Below are positions 1-6,280 of a DNA stretch of 7,028 nt, in pieces (position 1 is the first letter of the stretch; the number at the start of each line of letters is the position of its first letter). The notes beneath the pieces are model-generated. The model had not been told where the DNA came from. It did not search any database and saw only the letters and a program-made list of their open reading frames with translations. This stretch comes from a bacterium. Lineage in GTDB: Bacteria; Planctomycetota; J058; JAJDCP01. A program made the position numbers and the translations under genes. The stretch spans positions 1 through 7,028 of the forward strand of contig JAUIEM010000459.1 in the NCBI GenBank assembly GCA_030428695.1. The letters run 5' to 3'.

Positions 1-46
1 CGTGGATTTCATCATCGACGAAACCATGCGTGGGGTGAACACGTGA
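1..46 (+). CDS. C-terminal end of an upstream gene (partial)
   Basis: A reading frame enters from the left edge (first whole codon at base 2) and ends at a TGA at 44-46. The visible residues are VDFIIDETMRGVNT. The stop shares the four bases GTGA with the GTG start of the next gene, the usual sign of translational coupling in a compact operon. The competing frame, in phase with the next gene, is also open to the window edge but reads as an Arg/His-rich string typical of a wrong frame in GC-rich DNA, so this frame is preferred. Fourteen residues are too few to identify a family. Confidence 0.4.
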   Translation, partial: VDFIIDETMRGVNT

Positions 47-1467
47 CCCTGGCACCGGACATCCGCAAGCGAGCTCGCAACGCGGCGGCCGTGCTCGATG
101 CCGAGCTAAGCGTGCGCGAGCAGAATCGCGCCTACGCGGCACATACCGTCACCGGGCCGACGGCAAATCACCCCACTCTGCACCTCGACGACGTCTCTGC
201 CATCCCATTTCTCCTCGGCATCAGCGGTGTCGAGGAGTATCAGCACCGCGCCCAGGTCCGCGCCCGCGACGGCGACCTGTTCGCGACGGTCACCCCGTCG
301 GTGCCGGGCTACCCGGCCTACTGCGCGGAGACGCTGCGCTTCGGCCGGGCGACCGGAGTGCTCGCCGAGCCGCTGCCGAACAAGCTCGCCGTCGCCCGGG
401 CCTGCTCGCGGGGCACGGCCTTCCAGGAAGTGTGCGCAGCGGCGAAGGCGGCCGGCGGGCTGACCATCCACCCCTACATGTCGATCGCGCCGGTCTGGCG
501 GCTCGCGTTGCTGGTCGCGCAGGAGGCGGGGGTCGATGTGCGGGTGATCGGGCCACCGCCGCCGGTGACCGCCCTCGCGAACGACAAGGCCCTGCTCGGC
601 GAGCTGGTCGGCCGCGTGCTCGGGCCGGCGGCGATCGTCGCGACCCACCGCTCGAGCTGTCCCTCGGCGCTGACCCGGCACCTGCTCGCGCTGAGCGAGG
701 GGGGCGAGCGGGTCGCCCTGAAGCGCACGCGCTGCGCCTCCGCGATGGGCAACGAGGTGCACCGCTCGGCCGCGCTGCGGGAAGCGGGACCGGACGGCGT
801 CGAGCGCATCGTCCGGGCCTTCCTCGAGCGCACGGAGTGGGACGGCTCGGAGGAGGTGCTCGCCGTCGCCTGGGAAGAGACCGAGCTGTCGCCCTCGACG
901 CAGCTCTGGATCCCGCCCCTCGGCCATGGGGATCCGCTGCTGGAGGGCGTGTACGACCAGATCCTCGACGGGCCGCATCGGGTCTTCGTCGGCAGCCGGC
1001 CCTCGGTGCTGCCCGAGGCTGTGCGCGCCCGGCTCGGGAGCTGGTCGCTGGAGGTCGCCTGCGCCCTGCAGCAGATGGGCTACGTCGGGCGCTGCTCCTT
1101 CGATCTGCTGGTGCTCGGCGACCCCGACGGCGACTTCCAGCTGCGCTTCACCGAGTGCAACGGGCGCTGGGGTGGGACGAGCATCCCGATGTCGATGGTC
1201 GACCGGCTGCGGGGAGCGCCCCGGCCCTGCTACCGGGCTCAGGACTTCATCCATCCGGGCCTCGTCGGGGCGCGCTTCGAGGACGTCCTCGCCCGCACCG
1301 GCGACGGGCTGTTCGACCCCGCGACCGGCGAGGGCCGCTTCGTGTTCTACAACGTCGGGCCGATGGCGGGCTCGGGGAAGCTCGACGTGATCGCCTTCGG
1401 CGCGACCCCCGACGAGGCCGACGCGGCGCTGCTCCAGGAGCTGCCGCGCCGGCTCGGGCTGTCCTGA
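43..1467 (+). CDS. ATP-grasp domain protein, putative carboxylate-amine ligase of unknown substrate
   Basis: A 474-residue, probably cytosolic protein. The N-terminal ~175 residues look like the leading (pre-ATP-grasp) domain. NDK at 180-182 opens the ATP-grasp region. K227 in VALKR is a candidate nucleotide-binding lysine, and the segment around W277-S285 (WEETELSPS) follows. E371 and N373 in TECNGRWGG form the E-x-N metal-binding pair. A conserved tail at about 430-474 (FVFYNVGPMAGSGKLDVIAFG) resembles the C-terminal domain of PGM1-type peptide ligases; this is recall, not a search. Family members activate a carboxylate as an acyl-phosphate and couple it to an amine or thiol. The substrate cannot be read here. 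The GTG start is chosen because it overlaps the preceding stop as GTGA and has a partial RBS (GGGGTG, 32-37). A TPR gene follows after 29 bases. The ATP-grasp assignment is firm; a peptide ligase role is inference. Confidence 0.85.
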   Translation: MTLAPDIRKRARNAAAVLDAELSVREQNRAYAAHTVTGPTANHPTLHLDDVSAIPFLLGISGVEEYQHRAQVRARDGDLFATVTPSVPGYPAYCAETLRFGRATGVLAEPLPNKLAVARACSRGTAFQEVCAAAKAAGGLTIHPYMSIAPVWRLALLVAQEAGVDVRVIGPPPPVTALANDKALLGELVGRVLGPAAIVATHRSSCPSALTRHLLALSEGGERVALKRTRCASAMGNEVHRSAALREAGPDGVERIVRAFLERTEWDGSEEVLAVAWEETELSPSTQLWIPPLGHGDPLLEGVYDQILDGPHRVFVGSRPSVLPEAVRARLGSWSLEVACALQQMGYVGRCSFDLLVLGDPDGDFQLRFTECNGRWGGTSIPMSMVDRLRGAPRPCYRAQDFIHPGLVGARFEDVLARTGDGLFDPATGEGRFVFYNVGPMAGSGKLDVIAFGATPDEADAALLQELPRRLGLS

Positions 1468-1484
1468 AGGTTCTCGCGCCCCGC

Positions 1485-1490
1485 GGAGGG
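1485..1490 (+). promoter_or_regulatory. Ribosome binding site that points to an ATC start
   Basis: GGAGGG lies six bases before an ATC codon at 1497-1499. It is the strongest Shine-Dalgarno match near the 5' end of the TPR gene, and no ATG, GTG or TTG in that frame lies at a suitable distance. Confidence 0.55.
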
Positions 1491-1496
1491 TTCCCC

Positions 1497-1925
1497 ATCG
1501 ACACCGAGAAACGCGCGGCCGACGCCGCTCCCGATGACGTCGCCGCCCAGATCGCCGCGGCCTATGCCTGCGACCGGGAGGGCGCGGAGCACGACGCGAT
1601 CCGCTACTACGACCGGGCCCACGCCCTCGGCGTGCCCGCGGAGCAGCGCCGCGACTTCCTGGTCGGCTACGGCTCGACCCTGCGCAACGTCGGCCGCCTC
1701 GAGCGCTCCGCGGAGGTGCTGCGCGCGGCGCTCCGGGAGTTCCCCGACTTCGCCCCGCTCTTCGCCTTCCTCGCCCTGACCCTGCACGATGCCGGCCGCC
1801 ATCGCGAGGCCCTGGCCGCCTGCCTGACCGCGGTGGTGCAGGCCGAGGCGACCGGCCTCGGCGGCTACGACCGCGCGCTGCGCTCCTACCGCGACCTGCT
1901 CGCCGAGCCCGGCCCGCGTCCTTGA
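1497..1925 (+). CDS. Small tetratricopeptide repeat (TPR) protein
   Basis: A 142-residue all-helical protein if translation begins at the ATC codon at 1497. Three TPR-like helix pairs are visible: about residues 16-47 (AYACDREGAEHDAIRYYDRA), 51-84 (STLRNVGRLERSAEVLRAAL) and 86-116 (LALTLHDAGRHREALAACL), followed by a capping helix. TPR proteins are protein-binding scaffolds; the partner is unknown. No signal peptide or membrane segment is seen, so it is probably cytosolic. It follows the ATP-grasp gene by 29 bases and is probably co-transcribed with it. The start is the odd part. The first in-frame GTG (1632) would delete the first repeat, and a CTG at 1464 overlaps the previous stop but has no good RBS. 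The family resembles short TPR proteins (TPR_5-like) found in many bacteria. The coding frame is well supported by the repeats; the exact start is not. Confidence 0.75.
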   Translation: MDTEKRAADAAPDDVAAQIAAAYACDREGAEHDAIRYYDRAHALGVPAEQRRDFLVGYGSTLRNVGRLERSAEVLRAALREFPDFAPLFAFLALTLHDAGRHREALAACLTAVVQAEATGLGGYDRALRSYRDLLAEPGPRP

Positions 1926-1950
1926 CGTCCCCCCGCGCCGCGGGTCTACT
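1922..1950 (+). promoter_or_regulatory. Putative sigma-70-type promoter for valS
   Basis: TTGACG at 1922-1927 matches five of six bases of the -35 consensus. After a 17-base spacer comes TCTACT at 1945-1950, which matches four of six bases of the -10 consensus, including T1, A4 and T6. The -35 box contains the TGA stop of the TPR gene (1923-1925). Transcription would begin near 1957 and give a leader of about 60 bases. It is found by inspection only, but both boxes and the ideal spacing fall in the one real gap before valS. Confidence 0.55.
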
Positions 1951-1975
1951 AGCGCCTTCGTGACGAGCCGACGCA

Positions 1976-1993
1976 GCGCGAGCCACCTCGCGC
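1976..1993 (+). promoter_or_regulatory. Hairpin in the valS leader
   Basis: GCGCGAG (1976-1982) and CTCGCGC (1987-1993) form a perfect 7-bp stem with a four-base loop (CCAC). It lies between the predicted transcription start and the ribosome binding site, ending about ten bases before it. No T-tract follows, so it is not an ordinary terminator, and there is no room for a T-box. It could affect mRNA stability or translation, or be chance in GC-rich sequence. Confidence 0.35.
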
Positions 1994-2003
1994 GCCGCTT
2001 CCG

Positions 2004-2011
2004 CAGGGGAG
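2004..2011 (+). promoter_or_regulatory. valS ribosome binding site
   Basis: AGGGGAG within 2004-2011 lies seven bases before the GTG at 2019-2021. This supports GTG as the start; the protein sequence from this point matches the usual N-terminus of valyl-tRNA synthetases. Confidence 0.65.
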
Positions 2012-2018
2012 ACGAACT

Positions 2019-5000
2019 GTGAGCGACGACCTGCCCAAACGATTCGACGCCGCCGCGGCCGAGACCGCGATCTACGAGCGCTGGCACGCGGCGGGGTGTT
2101 TCCGCGCGACGCCCGACGAGCGGCCGCCCGAGCAACGCTACACGATCATGATGCCGCCGCCGAACGTCACCGGCGCCCTGCACATGGGGCACTCCTTCTA
2201 CACCCTGCAGGACCTGCTCGTGCGCTGGCATCGCATGCGCGGCGACAACACCCTGTGGCTGCCCGGCACCGACCACGCCGGCATCGCGACCCAGGCGACC
2301 GTCGAGCGGCGCATCCGCGAGAAGGAAGGCAAGACCCGCTACGACCTCGGGCGCGAGGAGCTGGTGCGGCGCATCTGGGAGTGGCGCAAGGCCAACGGCG
2401 ACCGGATCCTGTTCCAGCTGCGCAAGCTCGGCGCCTCCGCCGACTGGGACCGGACCCGCTTCACCCTCGACGAGATGTGCAGCAAGGCCGTCCGCGAGTT
2501 CTTCTTCCGCATGTTCGAAGACGGCCTGATCGTCCGCAAGAAGCGCCTGGTCAACTGGGACACCTTCCTCAAGACCGCCGTCGCCGACGACGAGGTCTAC
2601 TACACGACCCTGCAGGGCAAGTTCTACGAGCTGAAGTACCCGCTGGTCGGCGGCGGTGAGAACGGCGTGCCCGCGCATGTGGTCGTCGCGACCACCCGGC
2701 CGGAGACGATGCTCGGTGACACCGCGGTCGCCGTGCATCCCGAGCCGGCCCAGGCCTTCGACAAGGCCGAGGCCAAGCTGAAGGAGGCGCTCGAGAAGGC
2801 CGACGCCAAGGAGAAGGCCGGGCTGGAGGAACAGCTCGCCGCCCTCGCCGAGCGCCGCGCGACCAAGCTCCCCGCCCTCGAGCAGCTCGCCGCCCTCGCG
2901 GCCGCCGGGCAGCTGGTCGAGCTGCCGCTGGTCGGGCGGAAGATCCCGCTGGTCGGCGACGTCTGGGCCAAGCCCGAGCTCGGCACCGGCTGCGTGAAGA
3001 TCACCCCGGCCCACGACCCGAACGACTACGAGGTCGGCGTGCGCCAGAAGCTGCCGATGGTCAACATCATGCACACCGACGGCACGGTGAACGACAACGG
3101 CAAGGGCAGCTTCCGGGGCCGGGACTTCGACTACAGTGGGCTGCGCTTCGAGGAGGCGCGCGAGAAGGTGGTCGCCGACCTCGCCGGCCTCGGCCTGCTC
3201 GGCACGGTGGTCGACAAAGAGATCGAGATGCCGCTCAGCGATCGCAGCAAGACGCCGATCGAGCCATACCTCTCCGACCAGTGGTTCGTGCGCATGGGCG
3301 ACCTGGAGGAAGAGCTCGAGCTCGGCCGCGGCACGCCCCACGCGTTCAAGGCGCCGGGCATGGCCCAGGCGGCGATGGACGCGGTCAGCGACGGGCGCGT
3401 CCAGTTCTTCCCCGAACGCTACGCGCAGACCTACCTGTCCTGGCTGAGCGAGAAGCGCGACTGGTGCATCAGCCGCCAGCTGTGGTGGGGCCACCGCATC
3501 CCGGTCTGGACCTCCGCCGACGTCGCCGCGAAGCTCGCCGACGAGGACGACCTCTGGAGCCGCAAGCCGGCCGACCGGGCGCGCCTGTGCGCCCTGCTCG
3601 GCATCGGCGAGGAGCGGCTCGAGGGGCTGGCCTGGAACTGGGACGCCGAGGTCGGGCGCTTCGCGATGACCTGCCGCGACGACCTCGACAGCTGCCCGCT
3701 GAGCGGCGGCGCCCTCGAGCGCGATCCCGACGTGCTCGACACCTGGTTCAGCTCGGGGCTGTGGCCCTTCAGCACGCTCGGCTGGCCCGACAAGACGCCG
3801 GACCTCGACTACTACTATCCGACGGGAACCCTCGTCACCGCCCGCGAGATCATCACCCTGTGGGTGGTGCGCATGGTGCTGAGCGGGCTGTACACCCAGG
3901 GCCGGGTGCCCTTCCGCCACGTGTTCATCCACGCGGTGCTGCAGGACGGCGCGGGCAAGAAGATGTCGAAGTCCCTCGGCAACGGCATCGACCCGGTCGA
4001 CATCATCGAGGCCTACGGCACCGACGCGATGCGCTACGTGCTGTGCGACATGACGACCGGCACCCAGGACATCCGCCTGCCGGTCAGCGCGATCTGCCCG
4101 GCCTGCGGGCACCACAACGACCTGACCGGGCAGACCAGCTGGGTGTACGACAAGCAGATCACCTGCAGCGAGTGTGGGCAGGAGATCCACCGCGACGACG
4201 CCAAGACGACGTCGGACAAGTTCGTGCTCGGCAAGAACTTCACGACCAAGCTCTGGAACGCGGTGCGCTTCGGGCTCCTCAACCTGTCCGGCGACGACGA
4301 CAGCACCGCCCCCTGCGAGCCGCGCGAGCTCGCGGCGTTGCCGGTCGAGGACCGCTGGGTGCTGTCGCAGCTCAGCCGCTGCGTGCGCGCGGTCAACGAG
4401 AGCCTGGCGGCCTACGAGATCAGCCGGGTGGTCGACGCGATCCGCGGCTTCTTCTGGGACCAGCTGTGCGACTGGTATCTCGAGCTGGTCAAGCCGCGCA
4501 TCCGCGATGGACGGCAGGCCGGGGCGGCGCGGCAGATCCTCGCCTTCTGCCTCGACCAGGTGCTGCGCATGCTGCACCCGATCATGCCCTTCGTCACCGA
4601 GACGCTGTGGAGCTCCCTCGGCAAGCGTGCGCCGGAGCGCGGCCTGCCGGGCATCGCCCCGCTGACGGTGACCGAGCAGCTGATCGTCGCGCCGTTCCCG
4701 CCCGCCGAGGGCTACCCCGCCTTCGAGGACGCCGCGACCGAGGAGCTGTTCGCGCGCCTCGTCCAGGTCGTCCGCGCCGTCCGCGACGTGCGGGGGAAGC
4801 GGGGGATCTCGCCGAAGCAGGAGCTCGCCGTCAGCATCGCCCCGATGGAGGGCGGCGAAGAGCTGTTCGCACGGCTCCCCGAAGGGCGCGAGGTGCTCGT
4901 GCACTCCGCCCGCCTCGGAGAGCTCGAGCTCGCCGCCGAGGCGAGCCCCCGCAGCGGCACCGCGACGCTGACCGTCGGCCTGTTGACCGTGCTGGTGCAC

Positions 5001-5222
5001 GACGTCGTCGACCTGGCGGCCGAGCGCAAGCGGCTGGACAAGGCCCTGACCCAGGCGAGCAAGCGCCTCGAGGGCTGCCGCCGCAAGCTCGCCAACCCCG
5101 GCTTCCGCAGCAAGGCCAAGCCGGAGGTCATCGCCCGCGAGGAAGAGCGCGAGGCGAAGCTGCAGGCCGAGGTCGCCTCGCTGCAGTCCGCCGTCGCCGA
5201 GCTCGAGGCGCAGGGAGGCTGA
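2019..5222 (+). CDS. valS: Valyl-tRNA synthetase
   Basis: Class I aminoacyl-tRNA synthetase that charges tRNA-Val with valine in the cytosol. Visible landmarks are PPPNVTGALHMGH with the HIGH motif at 55-58, GTDHAGIATQ at 83-92, the editing-domain TTRPETM at 225-231, GTGCVKITPAHDPNDYE in the CP1 domain, CISRQLWWGHR from 483, DVLDTWFSS from 571 and KMSKS at 648-652. The anticodon-binding domain follows, then a C-terminal coiled coil (about 996-1065) with FRSKAKPEVIAREEERE, typical of ValS. At 1067 residues it is longer than the usual 870-950. The excess is a charged helical insertion (about 244-296) and a four-cysteine zinc-ribbon-like insertion (about 689-731). Both lie between conserved blocks and keep frame, so the enzyme should be active. 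It probably has its own promoter at 1922-1950, and two more genes follow without a gap. Confidence 0.98.
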   Translation: MSDDLPKRFDAAAAETAIYERWHAAGCFRATPDERPPEQRYTIMMPPPNVTGALHMGHSFYTLQDLLVRWHRMRGDNTLWLPGTDHAGIATQATVERRIREKEGKTRYDLGREELVRRIWEWRKANGDRILFQLRKLGASADWDRTRFTLDEMCSKAVREFFFRMFEDGLIVRKKRLVNWDTFLKTAVADDEVYYTTLQGKFYELKYPLVGGGENGVPAHVVVATTRPETMLGDTAVAVHPEPAQAFDKAEAKLKEALEKADAKEKAGLEEQLAALAERRATKLPALEQLAALAAAGQLVELPLVGRKIPLVGDVWAKPELGTGCVKITPAHDPNDYEVGVRQKLPMVNIMHTDGTVNDNGKGSFRGRDFDYSGLRFEEAREKVVADLAGLGLLGTVVDKEIEMPLSDRSKTPIEPYLSDQWFVRMGDLEEELELGRGTPHAFKAPGMAQAAMDAVSDGRVQFFPERYAQTYLSWLSEKRDWCISRQLWWGHRIPVWTSADVAAKLADEDDLWSRKPADRARLCALLGIGEERLEGLAWNWDAEVGRFAMTCRDDLDSCPLSGGALERDPDVLDTWFSSGLWPFSTLGWPDKTPDLDYYYPTGTLVTAREIITLWVVRMVLSGLYTQGRVPFRHVFIHAVLQDGAGKKMSKSLGNGIDPVDIIEAYGTDAMRYVLCDMTTGTQDIRLPVSAICPACGHHNDLTGQTSWVYDKQITCSECGQEIHRDDAKTTSDKFVLGKNFTTKLWNAVRFGLLNLSGDDDSTAPCEPRELAALPVEDRWVLSQLSRCVRAVNESLAAYEISRVVDAIRGFFWDQLCDWYLELVKPRIRDGRQAGAARQILAFCLDQVLRMLHPIMPFVTETLWSSLGKRAPERGLPGIAPLTVTEQLIVAPFPPAEGYPAFEDAATEELFARLVQVVRAVRDVRGKRGISPKQELAVSIAPMEGGEELFARLPEGREVLVHSARLGELELAAEASPRSGTATLTVGLLTVLVHDVVDLAAERKRLDKALTQASKRLEGCRRKLANPGFRSKAKPEVIAREEEREAKLQAEVASLQSAVAELEAQGG
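5213..5218 (+). promoter_or_regulatory. Ribosome binding site inside the end of valS
   Basis: GGGAGG lies in the last codons of valS, four bases before the GTG at 5223. It supports that GTG as the start of the next gene and reinitiation by ribosomes finishing valS. Confidence 0.6.
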
Positions 5223-5885
5223 GTGGAAGCCCACGAGCTGGTGTTGTGGGAGCTCGGCAGCGCCGACGAGCGGGCGCTGAGCCGGGGCCTGCTGCCGCTC
5301 ACCCTGCTCGACTCCGGGCTGCACGGCCGGCTCTTCCGGCGCCTGCCGGTGTCCGTGGCCCGTGAGCTGTCGGAGGCGGAAGCCGCAGGCCTGCGCGAAG
5401 AGCTGTGCGCCCTCGGCGCCGACGTCCGCGTCTTCCCCCACGGCGCCTTCCACCGCGAGCTGATCCGCATCCGCACCGAAGACGCCGCCCTGGAAGAGCT
5501 GGTCGCGCGCGGCACCGCCTTCTTCGGGCGGGCGGGCCTGCCGCCGGAGCGCGCCCGCAGCTTCCTCGCCGCCTGGCGCGAAGCGCTGACCAACGCCGTC
5601 CTGCACGGCAACGGCGGGCAGCGGGAGCGCTGGGTCGAGGCAGTGTTGGCGCGGACCCCCGCGCGGGTGTGCGGGCTGGTGCGCGACGAGGGCTCCGGCT
5701 TCGACTTCGCGGCCCGGCTCGCCGCCGCCCGCGCCTCGGGCGCCACCGGGGTCGCCCGGGACGGCGCCCAGCCGCAGGGCTACGGGGGGCTCGGGCTGTT
5801 GATGATGGAGCGCGGCACCGAGCGCCTGCGCTTCCTCGGCAAGGGCAACGCCGTGCGGCTCGAGAGCTCGGCGGGGGAGCAGTGA
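5223..5885 (+). CDS. GHKL/HATPase_c_2 (RsbW-like) ATP-binding protein with an L7/L12-like N-terminal segment
   Basis: A 220-residue, probably cytosolic protein. Residues ~85-215 form a small GHKL ATPase domain of the anti-sigma/serine-protein-kinase type: N box EALTNAVLHGN (120-130, with E120, N124, H128), G1 box DEGSGFD (155-161) and glycine-rich lid GYGGLGLLMME (186-196). In RsbW/SpoIIAB this domain binds ATP and either phosphorylates an anti-sigma-factor antagonist or sequesters a sigma factor. Upstream, residues ~41-71 (LSEAEAAGLREELCALGADV) resemble the second half of the ribosomal protein L7/L12 C-terminal domain; RsbW-like proteins usually lack such an extension. The GTG start directly follows the valS TGA and is preceded by GGGAGG at 5213-5218. 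No sigma factor, STAS antagonist or phosphatase gene is visible nearby, so the target is unknown. The ATPase domain is firm; the L7/L12 relation is by eye, and a kinase or anti-sigma role is inference. Confidence 0.85.
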   Translation: MEAHELVLWELGSADERALSRGLLPLTLLDSGLHGRLFRRLPVSVARELSEAEAAGLREELCALGADVRVFPHGAFHRELIRIRTEDAALEELVARGTAFFGRAGLPPERARSFLAAWREALTNAVLHGNGGQRERWVEAVLARTPARVCGLVRDEGSGFDFAARLAAARASGATGVARDGAQPQGYGGLGLLMMERGTERLRFLGKGNAVRLESSAGEQ

Positions 5886-6253
5886 TGGGCAAACGGCTAC
5901 GGATCATCCTCGCGCTGGCGACCGCCGCGTCGATCGTCTTCATCGCGGTCGCCTACAAGCCGATGCTCGAGGCGCTGCGCCCGCCCCCGGAGAGCGGCAC
6001 GGGCGAAGGCCTGCCCGTCGACGAGCAGCTCGCCGCCGCGCGGCTCAAGGCCGACCGCGCCGAGCAGGGCGCCCGCGAGCTCGCCGCCGAGCTGCGCGCG
6101 GCGGACCTCGGCGAAGAGGGCCGGCCGCAGCTGGCGTTGCTGATCGCGACCTGGCTGCGCGCGCGGGCGGCGGCCGAGGGGGAGAGCCTGGCGGACTCGA
6201 CGCTGGCGGCGACGGCGGACTCGCTCGCGGTGGTGTGGCTGGCGGAACCGTAG
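5885..6253 (+). CDS. Small membrane-anchored protein of unknown function
   Basis: A 122-residue protein. A short basic stretch (MGKRLR) is followed by one hydrophobic segment at about residues 7-24, read as a signal anchor or an uncleaved or weak signal peptide. A Pro/Gly linker (32-44) follows, then an Ala/Glu/Arg/Leu-rich helical domain (about 45-100) with coiled-coil character, and a hydrophobic helix near the C-terminus. The positive N-terminus predicts the bulk of the protein lies outside the cytoplasm. The ATG at 5885 overlaps the preceding TGA by one base (TGATG), and GGGGGAG at 5873-5879 is its RBS, so it is translationally coupled to the ATPase gene. It ends in TAG, unlike its TGA-ending neighbours. 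I recognise no family. It might be a partner of the upstream GHKL protein, which is only a context inference. Confidence 0.75.
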   Translation: MGKRLRIILALATAASIVFIAVAYKPMLEALRPPPESGTGEGLPVDEQLAAARLKADRAEQGARELAAELRAADLGEEGRPQLALLIATWLRARAAAEGESLADSTLAATADSLAVVWLAEP

Positions 6254-6280
6254 GCGTCCTCCGACGGACGCGCCTCCGTC
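6254..6280. terminator. Overlapping inverted repeats between convergent genes, possible bidirectional terminator
   Basis: Two mutually exclusive 6-bp stems occur: GCGTCC (6254-6259) with GGACGC (6266-6271), and GACGGA (6263-6268) with TCCGTC (6275-6280). Each has a six-base loop. They fill the gap between the stop of the membrane protein gene and the stop of the opposing ketoacyl synthase gene. No T-tract follows on either strand, so intrinsic termination would be weak. Confidence 0.4.

Noticed and set aside
432..1496. An upstream extension of the TPR frame to an ATG at 432
   Set aside because: It would overlap the ATP-grasp gene by over 1 kb, and the translation before about 1464 is Arg/Ala/Gly/Pro-rich with no family features. 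Only the part from about 1497 looks like protein.
1450..1500. A frameshift that would fuse the ATP-grasp and TPR proteins
   Set aside because: The ATP-grasp protein ends with a normal C-terminal tail, and a separate RBS precedes the TPR gene, so two genes fit better.
1932..1944. CCCGC-GCC-GCGGG hairpin as a terminator after the TPR gene
   Set aside because: The stem is only 5 bp with a three-base loop, there is no T-tract, and it lies within the spacer of the better supported promoter.
106..1986. A 626-codon minus-strand frame opposite the ATP-grasp and TPR genes
   Set aside because: The translation is an Arg/Gly/Pro-rich low-complexity string, typical of the wrong frame in GC-rich DNA, and it is antisense to two supported genes.
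1926..2018. A T-box or amino-acid riboswitch in front of valS
   Set aside because: The gap is 93 bases, too short for a T-box with specifier loop, antiterminator and terminator, and no T-box consensus is seen.
1347..5606. A 1419-codon open frame on the minus strand covering all of valS
   Set aside because: It is antisense to a certain gene, its composition is dominated by Ala, Arg, Gly, Glu, Leu and Val with no recognisable domain, and long stop-free antisense frames are expected when codon third positions are mostly G or C.
5405..5884. An upstream extension of the membrane protein frame to an ATG at 5405
   Set aside because: It is the shadow of the GHKL gene in another frame. The ATG at 5885 has an RBS and is followed by a typical membrane anchor.
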